Positions 10,306 through 21,523 of a stretch of DNA of 64,000 bases are shown piece after piece (position 1 is the stretch's first letter; every line of letters begins with the position of its first letter). Both the position numbers and the translations under genes were made by a program. The DNA is from Pestalotiopsis fici W106-1. Taxonomy: Eukaryota; Ascomycota; Sordariomycetes; Amphisphaeriales; Sporocadaceae. The notes beneath the pieces were generated by a model. That model worked only from the letters and a program-made list of their open reading frames with translations. It was not told the DNA's origin and did not search any database. Location: the NCBI RefSeq assembly GCF_000516985.1, contig NW_006917095.1, forward strand, positions 3,943,485-4,007,484, written 5' to 3'.

Positions 10306-11106
10306 CTAGGCCTTCTCCAATCTGTTGGCGACAGTCTTCCAGTTGATAACATTCCAAATGGCGTCAAAGTATTCGGCCTTGCGGTTCTGGTACTGGAGGT
10401 AGTAGGCGTGCTCCCAGGCATCAATGCCGAGCAAGGGAACGTAGTTGCCCGTGACGGGGTCCTGGTTGGCGCGGGTGACAACCTGCAAAGTGCCAGCACT
10501 CTTGTCCTTGACCAACCAGGCCCAACCGCTTCCCTGAATTCCTGCCAGCGCCGTATTGACCTGCTTCCTCAGAGTATCAAAGCCTCCAAAGTCTTCTTCG
10601 ATACTCTTCTTCAACGCACCCTCAGGCTCACCACCGCCACCCTGGTTGGCAGGAGCTAGGTTCTCCCAGAAGAGAGTGTGGTTGATGTGACCGCCACCGT
10701 GAAAGTTCAGCAGGGGTGCGACTGAAGCGGCAGCCGCCTCGTTGCCCTTGGACTTGGCCTCCTCAATGGTCTCGAGCGCGCTATTGAGACCGTTGACATA
10801 GGTCTGGTGGTGGTTCTTGTGGTGCAACTCCATGATCTTGCCGCTGATGTAGGGCTCAAGGGCGCCATAGTCATCTGCATAGAGCGCGGTCAGTCATTGC
10901 ATGGTGTAGTGATTGCACATCCTGTGATGTGGAGGAATGCACTTGAGATGTGCAAATTAGGATGGACAATATGACTTACAGGATAGATCGGGTAGAGTGG
11001 CTTTGCCACGAGCAAAGGTGATGCCTCCGACAGCGCTGGTAGAACGAGCACCTCGGACGGCCTGGCTGGCGGCCCGGAGAGTTGAGGTTGGCAAACGAAT
11101 CGGCAT
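10306..11106 (-). CDS. sod2: Mitochondrial manganese superoxide dismutase
   Basis: Converts superoxide to oxygen and hydrogen peroxide in the mitochondrial matrix. Two exons on the minus strand, 11106-10980 and 10874-10306, joined across a 105-nt intron (gtaagt...atgcag), encode 231 residues, the usual length for fungal Mn-SOD. The first exon supplies a basic, Ser/Ala-rich presequence without acidic residues, followed by the conserved LPDLSYDYGALEPYISG start of the mature enzyme. The Fe/Mn-SOD signature DAWEHAYY and the metal-binding histidines (HHKNHHQTYV, and HINHTLFW) are all present. The intron splits a Tyr codon just before DYGALEP, which supports the join. It is convergent with the polyketide synthase and probably a conserved housekeeping gene at the edge of that locus. 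Confidence 0.95.
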
Positions 11107-12298
11107 TGCGGTGATTGAGTAAGTCAGAGACGAGAATATTTGCCTTGGTTGTATCGTCAGGATGGCCGGGCGTTGATTGTATTACACACTAGCACTTTTG
11201 TTTGTGAGAGGAGTTACGGAAGGTCGAAGTTATCTCGCGCTCTTTTGGAGTGAGTAGAAAAAAGAGGAGATGATGTCAATTGGGACTGGAATGATTACAG
11301 AGCGTGGCTCGGAGCTCCCCTCCCCCCACGTCAAGCTCCAATGTACCTACAGCTCGGATAACATGGAGCGCTACGATTGACTCTCAAGAGCTCTCTACCT
11401 TACCTAGGTCTGCTCCAGTCTGGAACTCCAAAGAAGCTACTACGTACTACCTCGGTGTCAACTCCAGTGCAACGGATGATCCGGATAGGGCAGAAGATAT
11501 CCCAACCTTACCTACCTCAGGTAGTTCGCGTGGACATTCGATGAACCCCACCAACGCTGTAATGCATTGGCTTGCATTGGTTCAATCTTGTCCACTATAT
11601 CCATGGTACGCATACCTCATCCCAAGAATGTACGTTCCATCTACACCTGGCAGTATCCTTTTTACTCAACAACGAAAACATATATCAAGGTAGCTACGAC
11701 TGCACCAACTCTAGGCAAATTGAGGTGGTGCAGCTTAATTAGGGACATGACGAGTATGTCCTGATCATTGGTCAGCTCGCGCATTTTCAACTTTTAATCC
11801 AGTAAGAAAGAAGCTTATACAGCGGTTTGTATGATGGGACCGATCAACCACCGATCATCAAATTACAGTGGGCGAATGTCGCAATAGAATGTACTGCAGG
11901 TGTATGTGCGTTATCGTATCAGTGCGTTCTCCTGCTGAAGACTGCCTGCCTATATGATGTACTGTGGAGGCGCCTGTCGGGTGTCGGTATCTACGATCCC
12001 ACTAACGATCACTACTAAAAATCCTGAAGCTGGGCAAGCTGGGTTTAATTGCTGCTCCTCGAGGCCTGTTGCAACGCGCGCGCCGACAAGTCGAGCCGTC
12101 GCGTCTTCCACCAGGTACATTCATAGTATCTCACAAACCTCATGTCGACAACATACATATAATAGCAACCACTTTGAGGTTTAACCATACAATACCTAGT
12201 ACCCCAGGGTCAAAGCTGAAGCTGTTCTGATCAAATGACTGTCTTTAGAACACAGCACCAAAGCGATCACTAACTTTGGCCGGCCCCGCTTGCTCAGC
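11107..12298. promoter_or_regulatory. Divergent intergenic region between SOD and PSF3
   Basis: About 1.2 kb that must hold the promoters of the two divergent genes. Several short open frames occur but show no domain and are probably chance. Copies of a recurrent intergenic word, variants of tacctaggta/acctacct, lie at about 11396-11409 and 11508-11525. Confidence 0.45.
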
Positions 12299-12923
12299 AT
12301 GTCCTACTACGATTTGGACGCCATCCTCACGGATGCAGAGGTATGAATTCTCTCCCCGTAACCTCAATACTCGGTCTACCCAAATTGACACTTTCGCCGA
12401 TGTCTAGAAAGTACCATGCAAATTCGAGATTGAGGTGCCAGAGTTGGGCTATCTCGACAACAATCCGTCACAACCGCTGAAGGCGAATACTGCAGTCTCA
12501 CTGCCGCTATGGCTTGCTGAGCTCTTGGCTTTAGCTAACCGGTCTGCCAATTCTCAAGACACAGCTCCATTTCTCACCCTTTCCATGCCGGCTACGCTTT
12601 CGAATGAAGTCATCTCAGCCCTCAAAGCCGATCCGCGCGCCGTGCCCCTCCGTGACCAGTCGCATAATTTCTACGCCCTAGCGACGCGAATGCTGGATCT
12701 GTTCGAGGAGCCAGGCATGTGTGCCGTACTACGAAGGACATTTGTCACAAGAGCAGGAGAAACAGCATTGCATGCCAGAAAAGCCGGTGCCAGTGATGAC
12801 CACAACCCAGCGGGAGGAGGAGACTTTACGCGAGGCCTAGAGGCTTGGGAACGAGCCCTGTTCGTACGCGCGCATAACGGCGCCAAGGATTCCAAGGACT
12901 GGATGGCAGGCGTCAAGAAATGA
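12299..12923 (+). CDS. PSF3: GINS complex subunit Psf3
   Basis: Subunit of the GINS tetramer (Sld5-Psf1-Psf2-Psf3), part of the CMG helicase that starts and drives chromosomal DNA replication. Two exons, 12299-12340 and 12408-12923, with a 67-nt intron (gtatga...gtctag), give 185 residues, close to the family's usual size. The first exon encodes the typical start MSYYDLDAILTDAE, and the second continues into KVPCKFEIEVPELGYLD, the conserved Psf3 N-terminal region, then PLWLAELLA and a helical C-terminal half ending near MAGVKK. The short first exon is easily missed; the in-frame ATG at 12435 lies inside the conserved domain and is not the true start. It is probably single-copy and essential, marking this part of the window as core genome. 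Confidence 0.9.
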
Positions 12924-13796
12924 GGAAGACACAAATGAAACCCTGCTCCAGCAATCCAGAAGGAACTTGGCTCGATCGCGAAGACTGACGGTATGGCAAA
13001 TAGGTGTTTACACCTCTACCACATATCAGACGAGCTGCCGCGAGCACTATTGTTCACTTGGACATTTGAAAGTATACACTGAATGTTGTGCAGCAGATTT
13101 CCTGAATGGGCACCACTAGCCGGCTTTGCAAAACGACTAGCACCAAGCCAACATGTTCAATACGTGAACGTGAGGCTTAAGACTTGAGGCTTACGGCGCA
13201 ACATGGGGGTAATAGAAGCACGCAAAGGCACGCTCATACCCAGAGTACATGTATTCTCTACGAACCGCCTGAGCTTGATTGGAGGCATTGTGTATACAGC
13301 ATGAAAGCGCAAGGCTGCGTCCTTTCTATGATATGGAATTCTATCCGATTACGTGATCTTGTTACAAGCATCTGCCCAGTTAAAAATACAATGACAGACA
13401 TGCCTCGAAAAGCTGCTAGAGAGTCCAAATGTTCCCCATGGATTTGTGTATATTTGGCGCAATTCGGAGAGCGGAAGAGGCACAGTGATTTGACACCATA
13501 TCAAAGCGCGTCGCGCACAGTGCGTTTCCATATCGATAAGATGCCGCCTGCCTGGAAGGCAACGACGTCAAATGCCTAGTACCCGCCAACCCCAGTGTAG
13601 CATAGATGCTGTACATTTTTGACTGCTAAGCTTGTTCGTCATATGGTACATCTCCACGTGCATACACAACATTTCCATCTTGATGGACACAATTTTTTAT
13701 TCGCATTGCGGTTTTTGCTCAAAGGAGACCGCAACGCACGAGCGATCGCACCCAACGTGATCTGTGTCGATTGAACCAAGAATTCAGAGCTTCATC
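12924..13796. other. Intergenic region before the TIP11 gene
   Basis: About 870 bases with only short, unconvincing open frames in both directions. It presumably holds the PSF3 3' end and the promoter of the downstream splicing-factor gene. No RNA gene or repeat was recognised. Confidence 0.4.
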
Positions 13797-16667
13797 ATGG
13801 CCCCCTACTCAGGCAATATTTCCAAGGCAGATGCGGCGGCCTACTCATCTTCGGATTCGGACAACGACGACGACGATGATCACCTCAATCCCTCCTCTGG
13901 AGATCCTCGCTCTGATTACCTCGATGACTTCAAGCCTCGCAAGCGCCGCAAGTTCAACAACGGAAAAGAGAGCGCTGCCTTGGGCATTTTTGGCTCCGAT
14001 AGCGAGGATGAGCGCCCGGCCCCAAAAGGAAAGAGCAAGAAGAGCCTTCGGCATCAAAACATGAACTTTGTGTCAGCGGGTCCCCAAAAGGATGAGGATG
14101 GGGAGCATATAGACGAAGATGAAGATGAAGACATGGACGATGACCCCGAATACGCCGAAACGGCTCGGTTTGGGCTTGGAATGACCAAGCAAGCCTCAAC
14201 CAATGTCGAACAAAACGAGGACGATGATGACGATCTGGAGGACGACGAAATTACCGTTGGGCTTGGGCTTGGTTTTGGTGCGAGTGGACGAGCATCGGGC
14301 TGGACGCCACCGGTACAAGCTTCAGCACCTCCTACGTCTCTGAAGAGCGGCGAAATACGAGCAGGACCAACTACTGGCTCCAAGTTTGATGCGAATGCAC
14401 CTTTGGGTCGAGGTTTTATTCCTTCTTCTGCCAATATGCCAACTCTCAAACCTAGTCTGGCCAATGAGCCAACCTCTGCAACCCATTCACCTAAACCGAG
14501 CGCCTTTGGTGGCAATGGCAACAGTCGAGGTGGGAGCAAGATGAGTTTTGGGCAAAAGATGTTGGCCAAAATGGGTTTTGTCGAAGGCAAAGGCCTTGGT
14601 GCAGAGGGTCAAGGTAGAAACGTCATCATTGAAGCTACACTACGGCCGCAGGGCGTCGGCCTGGGAGCTGTAAGAGAGAAATCGAAACAGGAAAGAGAGG
14701 AGGAAAAACGTCAAGCGCGCATACGTGGTGAAGATGTGGTTGACTCGGAAGATGAAGAAAAGAAAAGGAGAAAAAAGGCTCGCGACAGAAAGCTGAAGGG
14801 ACTCGATAGTGGCACGGCCAGCGGCAGCAGTACTCCACGACGACCAAAGACAAAGTATCTAACGGTCAATGACATGAAGAAGGCGGCCCCCGGCTTACAT
14901 ATCCCTGATGCCTTTGCCCCAATTCTTGATATGACTGGGCCTGGGCATAAGCTGTTAACCCCCGGTTCCGGCCTAATGACTCCGACCGCTGGGACGGAGG
15001 TCCTCGAATCGGCTGAGGCTAGGAAGCTCGCTGGGCGTGCTCAGCGTGACCTAAATGCATTCGTGGAGGAGTGGAAGACATTGGAGGAAAGAAAGGCTTG
15101 GCTGGATATGGAAGTTCATCAGCGTCAACAGACACTGGACGAGCTCAATAATGCATTTGGTGCCATGGAGCTGGTGGTCTCTCTTTTGGAAAAGATTTCA
15201 CACGCGGCAAGTCAGAAACAGTGGGACCCTGTCATTTCTGGGCTTAAAGAAATCACAAGCGCTCGCGCAGGACATGATATCGACGACGACGATGTCAGCA
15301 GTGTTGCTGTTGCAGCTATACATCCATTTCTACGTGACGCTGTTCAAGGATGGCAGCCATTGGACGACCCCAAGCTCGGTAACTTTGCAGACGATCTCAC
15401 AGCCATCATGACTATCCTCGGGCTGGGAAGAAAGACAGCACAAACCGCAGTTACCAAATGGAACGACCATGAGATGGACGGAACACATCGACAGCACCAA
15501 AAATCGACCACGGCATACGAAAGCATGATTTACAAAGTCCTGTTTCCCAAGCTTGTTACAACAATTGCCCAAACCTGGGATGTGTACGATGCCAAGCCTA
15601 TGCTCGCTCTCTTTGACAAGTGGGAGCCATTGTTGCCAGCATTCGTCCGATCGCAGCTGGTCGAGCAGCTAGTACGACGGCTGAGTGACGCAATCAGCAA
15701 TTGGCGACCCAAAAAGAAGCAACATAATCTACCCCATCTGTGGCTGTTCCCCTGGTTGCAGCACCTGCCCCCTTACCACCTCGAGCCCCGAGGGACTGGC
15801 ATCGTGGCCGAGGTTCGCCGCAAGTTCCGGCAAGTTGTTGATGTGTGGGAGTTTGAAAGGGGTGTCATCCCTGGCTTGAAGGAATGGAAGGACGTTCTAC
15901 GACCCTCCAAAGCACAAGATCAGTGGAGGCCGCTTGTAATGCATCATGTGCTTCCTAGTATGGCCAAATATCTTCGTGGTAATTTCCGTGTCGACCCATC
16001 GGACCAAGAGCCATATCTTCCTATACTCAATGGTGCTCTCAAGTGGACAGACATTATCGCGCCATCCATGGTCGCTGAGGTTATTGTTGCCGAGGTATTT
16101 CCCATGTGGCACGACGTCCTTCACCAGTGGCTTACGAGCGAGGATGCCAACTACGAGGAGATTGGTGCCTGGTTTGAATGGTGGAAAGATGAAGCTCTTG
16201 CAGATGTTGCTAGTTTCGAGAGTGTGGTCGCCGAATTCGAGCGTGGTACAGCCATGATCAGCAACGCGCTTGAACTTGGTGCCAAAATCAGTGAACTTCC
16301 TAAGCCTACGAGACAACCAGCGCGCCGACCAGAGACCCGACCGAAACCAGCGTTAGTCGTAGAGCCTGTCATGCCCGCCACTTCTCTCGAACCAACGCAG
16401 AAGTCATTCCGCGAGGAGGTCGAGGACTGGTGCAACGAGCATGACCTTCGTTTCATCCCCACGCATAACAAAACGACCTCTTCTGGTCAGAAGTACTACA
16501 GACTGACGGCGCGCATGGATGGTAAAGGTGGTGTCCTTGCTTATTTTACCGCGAATGGCAATGACGAAATATTGGTAGCTGAGAGCCGGAAGAGCGAGTT
16601 CAAATTGAAGAGGGGCGAGGACTGGGGCACTCTGGTTGGTGTTTTGTATCGTGAGGTTGAACAATGA
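13797..16667 (+). CDS. G-patch splicing factor, TIP11/TFIP11 (yeast Ntr1/Spp382) homologue
   Basis: Predicted nuclear partner of the DEAH helicase Prp43, acting in release of the excised intron lariat and disassembly of the spliceosome. The frame is open upstream to 13764, but its first codon there is GTG; the first ATG is 13797, giving about 956 residues without introns. The N-terminal ~200 residues are very acidic with Asp/Glu runs and a basic KPRKRRKFNNG-like patch. The G-patch lies at about 245-293 (GQKMLAKMGFVEGKGLG...GVGLG), followed by a charged helical stretch rich in Lys/Arg/Glu. The remainder matches the GCFC/TIP11 domain style, with many Trp-containing helices (for example LWLFPWLQHLPPYHL). 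Length and domain order agree with the family. A conserved housekeeping gene. Confidence 0.9.
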   Translation: MAPYSGNISKADAAAYSSSDSDNDDDDDHLNPSSGDPRSDYLDDFKPRKRRKFNNGKESAALGIFGSDSEDERPAPKGKSKKSLRHQNMNFVSAGPQKDEDGEHIDEDEDEDMDDDPEYAETARFGLGMTKQASTNVEQNEDDDDDLEDDEITVGLGLGFGASGRASGWTPPVQASAPPTSLKSGEIRAGPTTGSKFDANAPLGRGFIPSSANMPTLKPSLANEPTSATHSPKPSAFGGNGNSRGGSKMSFGQKMLAKMGFVEGKGLGAEGQGRNVIIEATLRPQGVGLGAVREKSKQEREEEKRQARIRGEDVVDSEDEEKKRRKKARDRKLKGLDSGTASGSSTPRRPKTKYLTVNDMKKAAPGLHIPDAFAPILDMTGPGHKLLTPGSGLMTPTAGTEVLESAEARKLAGRAQRDLNAFVEEWKTLEERKAWLDMEVHQRQQTLDELNNAFGAMELVVSLLEKISHAASQKQWDPVISGLKEITSARAGHDIDDDDVSSVAVAAIHPFLRDAVQGWQPLDDPKLGNFADDLTAIMTILGLGRKTAQTAVTKWNDHEMDGTHRQHQKSTTAYESMIYKVLFPKLVTTIAQTWDVYDAKPMLALFDKWEPLLPAFVRSQLVEQLVRRLSDAISNWRPKKKQHNLPHLWLFPWLQHLPPYHLEPRGTGIVAEVRRKFRQVVDVWEFERGVIPGLKEWKDVLRPSKAQDQWRPLVMHHVLPSMAKYLRGNFRVDPSDQEPYLPILNGALKWTDIIAPSMVAEVIVAEVFPMWHDVLHQWLTSEDANYEEIGAWFEWWKDEALADVASFESVVAEFERGTAMISNALELGAKISELPKPTRQPARRPETRPKPALVVEPVMPATSLEPTQKSFREEVEDWCNEHDLRFIPTHNKTTSSGQKYYRLTARMDGKGGVLAYFTANGNDEILVAESRKSEFKLKRGEDWGTLVGVLYREVEQ

Positions 16668-17953
16668 AAAAAGCACGGGAAACCCCTGCATGACGTGGGA
16701 AGAGGTTGTGTCCCACCAGTCACTCGAGGCTTCTACAAACAATATCCGACAAAGACTTGATCATTAGCCATTTATTCTTGCATCCTCTTGCCCTGAAATT
16801 ACCCAACATGCCCGAAGCTCTGAGATTGCTAGTAATGAGCACACCCACGCACAGGCTGCTTCTACTTGTACACTATTCTGTACGTGCTGAGTAGTAGGAA
16901 ATGTTGACCATGGTTGCCCTGGAATATTCAGCAGAGTGTACTCGACACCTCTGAACAAACGTGCGCCTGGTCAAGAACTTGCTTGGCGATAGTTATGTGG
17001 CTTGTGTTCCAGCTAAAGATAGTCTGCGCAGCTAACGTCCCTATTTTACAGCTCGTGTTACTTTGCTGGCTAGGCCAGGCGATTGTTATGGGCTAGACAA
17101 GAATACGATGATATAAAACCTTATCTATGGTTGTCTTACCATGATTCCGAGAATAAGGGAACCAATCGGAATAGAGAGCAAGTCGAAGAAACGCTGCTCA
17201 ATAATTCGCAGACTTAGGTTCTCGTGGGAACTAGCCAACCAAACCCCCCAATTTGAACGTGACACAGCGTTATCCCTTTGGAAACAGTAACAAAAGGATG
17301 TATGATGATGCTTGGGGTATAAGGAATTGGGTTGCATGGCGACATTTTAATCAGCTCTCATTTGTCCACAGAGCCTGCATATTACGCAGCTATCCGGCGC
17401 CTTGCATGACGGACGACCTGGAATGATTTGCTCAAGTCGACTTTCATCGAAACATCTGTAGATATCATATACGGTCTAGATATGATAGAATGAGGGCAAG
17501 TATGAACCGCGACTTGATCATGGGACACGCGCTCTACTCATGCTACTTTCGCCACATGGTTCTTAGTGTGTTTGGCGCGCCACTTGGCTGTCCAGCAACC
17601 GAATAGCTTGCGGTCCAGCTCAAGGTTTCGAAGCTAATATGCAGGGTATTACTGCTTAAAAGAATTCCCGTGATTGTCACGGCTATTAGTGGATGGGCTC
17701 CCCCAACTCAGAATGCGGGGGAAAGCTCTCTATCCCTTAAGGGGAAGTCGTGCTTATTACAACGCTGTCGTGATAATCACTTTGGATGCGGGGAAGTCGG
17801 AATGCGGAATCGGCTTTCCCTTGCATAAGAGTCACAACTCGTGATGATATAAAGCCAGTGACAACATCATAAGGCATCAAGTCTCAAAGCAAAGGGTCCA
17901 TCCTATAATCGTCTCCTGCCTCCGGTCATCCTTGGACAGTCTCGTTAGGCAAT
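16668..17953. promoter_or_regulatory. Intergenic region upstream of the MFS permease
   Basis: About 1.3 kb without a supported gene. The final 400 bases contain several GC/AT-mixed direct words (for example repeated gcgggg/aagtcg near 17718-17800) and a TATA-like gatataaag about 17848-17856, about 100 bases before the permease ATG, so the promoter probably lies there. Confidence 0.4.
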
Positions 17954-19851
17954 ATGTCGGTTCACCCTACAAAGAATGATCTAGCCAACGGGGTTGGGTC
18001 GCAGCACATTGAGTTGCCCAAAGATGCTGACCACAACGACATTGTCGAACATGCGCTGCTCGACCCGGACGCAGAGAAACGCCTAGTCCGGAAGTGTGAT
18101 CTACATGTCCTGCCAGCTATTACAGTTCTCTTCTTTCTGTCATTCATGGATCGAACAAATATTGGTGAGTGTGTCGCTTGCGTTGAGGCTTGCTTTGAAT
18201 AGAACTGAGCCTCAATCTACTCCTCTAGGAAATGCAAGGATCCAAGGCATGTCGGGAGACTTGCACATGAGCGGCCACGACTACAATATCGCCTTATTCA
18301 TCTTCTTCGTACCGGTATGCCCCACGAAGTTGAGAGCTTATTTCTTAGATACCAGTGCATTTGGAACCCATTCATTGACAATGACTGGTGTGGTGTAGTA
18401 TATTCTGTTCGAAATTCCGTCAAACATTATCGTTAAACGTACAGCGCCGTCTACATGGCTTAGCGTGATAATGATCCTCTGGGGTATGTGCTCATTACTC
18501 TAAAGAATATACCATTCTCACACAAGGATACAGGTATTGCAACAGTAGGCCAGGGCCTCGCGCGGAACGTGGGCCAGCTTATAGCTTGTAGATTTCTGCT
18601 CGGTCTCTTTGAAGCTGGCTTATTTCCCGGTGCGTCTGTTCATGTTGAATGGCTGTGGTTCCGTGGCAGTCAATCTTCGCATTATACTGATCAAGTCTAG
18701 GATGTGTGTATTTGATCAGCATGTATTATAAGCGTTACGAGCTGCAATGGCGAATGTCGTTATTCTTTTGCGCCAGTATCATAGCTGGTGCCTTTTCAGG
18801 CCTTTTGGCTTTCGCGATTGCGAATATGGGTGGAGTTGGTGGCTATGAAGCCTGGAGATGTGAGCTTTTCTCCTCTTTCTTCTTTTTTTTCTTTTTCTTT
18901 TTTGGGGCAGCTGGTCAAGAAAGGCGGGCTAACTGATGAAATTTAGGGATATTCATCCTTGAGGGTTTGTTAACCGTTATGGTGGGATGTGTATCCAAAT
19001 GGTGGATTGCTGACTGGCCCGAGACGGCTAGTTTCTTGTCCGCCGATGAAAGACAGATTCTCATGCGCAGACTGGCTCAAGATACTGGCGAAGCAAGAAT
19101 GGATCACCTAGACAAGACGTCAGCCAAGCGTATTGCCACGGACTGGAAGATTTATGCCGGTACTGTCGCATATTTTGGTGTGGTCAATACTGGCTATGCT
19201 GGATCGGTAGGCCCATGAAACAGTTGCTCTATTGCCTCTACCCAGCTTACTTTGATGCAGTTCTTCATTCCAACGATTTTGAAGCAGATGGGTCTCACCG
19301 CGGCAGCAGCTCAGGTGCGAACAATACCCATATATGTTGTGGCGGCAGTAGCATGTCTCTCAGCAGCTTACTTGACCGATCGCCTCCAACACAGATACAC
19401 GTTCACGTTGATCGGGGTCGGGGTTGCCACCGTTGGATACATACTACTGCTCTGCCAACAACATGTTTCTGTCGGCGTACGTTACTTTGCCTTGATACTT
19501 GTTGTGAGTGGCGGCTACACTACACAGCCCATTACCTTGACATGGCTCGCAAATAATGTAAGTGGGCATTATAAAAGGGCTGTTTCGTCGGCCGCACAAG
19601 TGGGCTTTGGTAATCTTGGAGGAATTGTTGCCTCCAATGTTTTCTTCGATGCCGAGGCTCCGTTCTACTGGACAGGCTATGGAGTGAGCCTTGGGATGTT
19701 ATGGCTCTGTGCAGGAGCGTGTACTGTTCTCTATGTTGGGGTCCGCGTTGAGAACAAGAAGAGAGATCGGGGAGACCGTGACTTGCGGCTGGAAGGAGAA
19801 GACGTGAATAATCTCGGAGATGATCATCCGACTTGGAGATTCACTACCTAA
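17954..19851 (+). CDS. MFS transporter, anion:cation symporter (allantoate/nicotinate permease-like)
   Basis: Plasma-membrane permease of the Dal5/Tna1-type branch of the major facilitator superfamily, expected to import small organic anions with protons; the substrate is not predictable. Seven exons fit splice signals and frame: 17954-18164, 18229-18314, 18399-18483, 18534-18629, 18701-18859, 18947-19206 and 19261-19851, encoding 495 residues. The N-terminus is hydrophilic, then FLSFMDRTNIGNARI, the family's loop after the first helix, FEIPSNIIVKR in the next pair and FLLGLFEAGLFPG, the conserved motif near helix 4-5. A central hydrophilic linker (about 250-290) separates two six-helix halves; the C-terminal half has the GGYTTQP... 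and WLANNVSGHYKRA signature. The tail is short and charged. The fifth intron carries a long pyrimidine tract. Confidence 0.87.
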
Positions 19852-20031
19852 GCAAGCTGTTCTCCGAGTCTGTACGATGGCAGTTCAAATCTGCTGGGTC
19901 GAAGCGGTCAGTAACACTGACTTGACTGGGCCGCAAGAACGCATTCACCCATGTTGCACGCAGCGCAGAGAAACTGGCAAGTAATCAAGGGCCCCTTCTC
20001 GATTATGTATCTATGTTTTCCCATTCTCGGT

Positions 20032-20873
20032 CTACTCAATGACATCGAGCTCTGGGTAGTACCTGTAGATGCCCAATGAGTACTTTTGGCGGCGGTCACT
20101 GTTCAAGTATTCCTTAATACGGGGTCTGTCCTTCACGGCCTCGTACAATCTGAACACGTTGTCGTATTTTCCGCTATTTTGGGCCGATTCCATGGCCTTT
20201 GGAAATGCGAATTTGACTCCATCAAGACACTAACTAATGTCAACACAAGCTTCTCTGCCACTCGTAACAAGTTGTATCTCACCTGAAATAAGACTAGATC
20301 AGCGTAGGATAGGTTTCCACCATGAAGCCATGGGCCATCGCCACTTGCTTTTCCGGTGATAACCCTCTCAAAGTAGCCTAGGAACTTGGGCAATCGATTC
20401 TTGACGTAGTCTTTGCTCTTGCGGAGACTTTCATCCTTCTGATCCTCGTAGTAAAGGCCGGTCGCCACAGGATGGTGACAGTCATGGGGTTCATTGGATA
20501 GTCCGTCCAAAGCAGTCAATGCCAGTTGATTCACTTTGTAAAGCCCGTCGGCGTCATCTTCCGGATCGGGCACCAGATTGAGGCGAGCTCCAAGGTAGAG
20601 AAGTATGTTTGGTGTTTGTGATATTGTCAGGTCCCCGTGCCTGAGAATTGGCGGGGCCAAAGGAGGCGGGTTCTCATTATCGCCCACATTCTTGTCGTCG
20701 ATCTGTGCTGTGACGGATTTGACACCGTTTTCGATGTGTGCAGTGTCCGTATATGTTGCACCAGCCTCCTCCAGGACAAGTCGAACATGTTCTCCCCGAC
20801 CAGGAATACCAGGCCAGTAGATCAACTCGTAGGGAACATCCTTGGATGACTTCTGGCGCTTGGGCTCAGACAT
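20032..20873 (-). CDS. Glutathione S-transferase-like protein
   Basis: Predicted cytosolic protein with a thioredoxin-fold N-terminal domain and a helical C-terminal domain, as in glutathione transferases. Minus-strand exons 20873-20283 and 20229-20032 with a 53-nt intron (gtgaga...gttag) give 262 residues. The open frame reaches 20924, but its first codon is TTG; the first ATG is 20873 (MSEPKRQK). The start of the thioredoxin-like strand and helix is ELIYWPGIPGRGEHVRLVLEEAGA, and a later TISQTPNILLYLGARLNL segment fits the glutathione-binding region (the Ser/Thr after Gln). The C-terminal half includes WLHGGNLSYADLVLFQ, the N-capping box region of GST helix 6. The last exon continues through DRPRIKEYLNSDRR. 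It could act in detoxification; substrates cannot be inferred. Confidence 0.85.
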
Positions 20874-21523
20874 TGCTGGATTATCTTGGATAAATATCCG
20901 TTGATTATTCTCACTGAATGTCAATTTGCTCCTCTTGTTTGGCGGCTGGTATTGATGAAAAACTTGAGAACAAATTGCTTCCTCACTCGTGGATTCGTCA
21001 TTTCCCGAGGGCGAGCCTCGAAGCTATTTAAGGCTGGGTATCTAGTAGTTTCGGGAGCTAAAATAGCCTACAACTTCCCCGCCATTATCCTGTCACAGCG
21101 GGGTCGCGTCGTTCAAGCGGCCGGCACCCGGGTGCATAGTACGTACAAACAAATAAGCAATGACGTTATCTCCATGACAAAATGCCTTAGTACCTAGTAA
21201 GCAAATGTATTTGTAGATTCTAAAGGTAGATTCCGCTGCTTTACGTTTGTTTCCCAAAGCTTCTCAGAGTGAGCACATTTGATCTAGGGGTCTCGTTTGA
21301 CGTACAGCCACATTCCCTATTCTGTAAGAGTATTTCAAGGCCCTTTGTTTCTGACGATAGTTCCATAATGAATTAACCCATCCGTTTCCAGCCACATTCT
21401 CCATTCCTAGACCTTAAGACGGAAAGGGGCAAATAATACGAATATAAAGTACGAAGTACAAGCCAGCTTGTTCCACTATTTCGTGCCACCCTCTGAATGG
21501 TCCGCCCTCAGGAGCCCCAGTAA
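20874..21523. promoter_or_regulatory. Intergenic region upstream of the GST-like gene
   Basis: About 650 bases between the GST-like start and the App1-type gene's stop. A TATA-like gctatttaag is visible on the plus strand near 21020. No gene, RNA or repeat is supported. Confidence 0.4.

Noticed and set aside
10408..10659. Plus-strand open frame within the superoxide dismutase region
   Set aside because: Antisense to the well-conserved Mn-SOD coding sequence.
14054..14590. Long minus-strand open frame inside the TIP11 gene
   Set aside because: Its Ser-rich translation is the antisense of the acidic repeats of TIP11; the sense strand carries the G-patch protein.
18870..18910. Pyrimidine-rich tract as a possible terminator or repeat
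   Set aside because: It lies inside an intron of the MFS gene and is better explained as an intronic polypyrimidine stretch.
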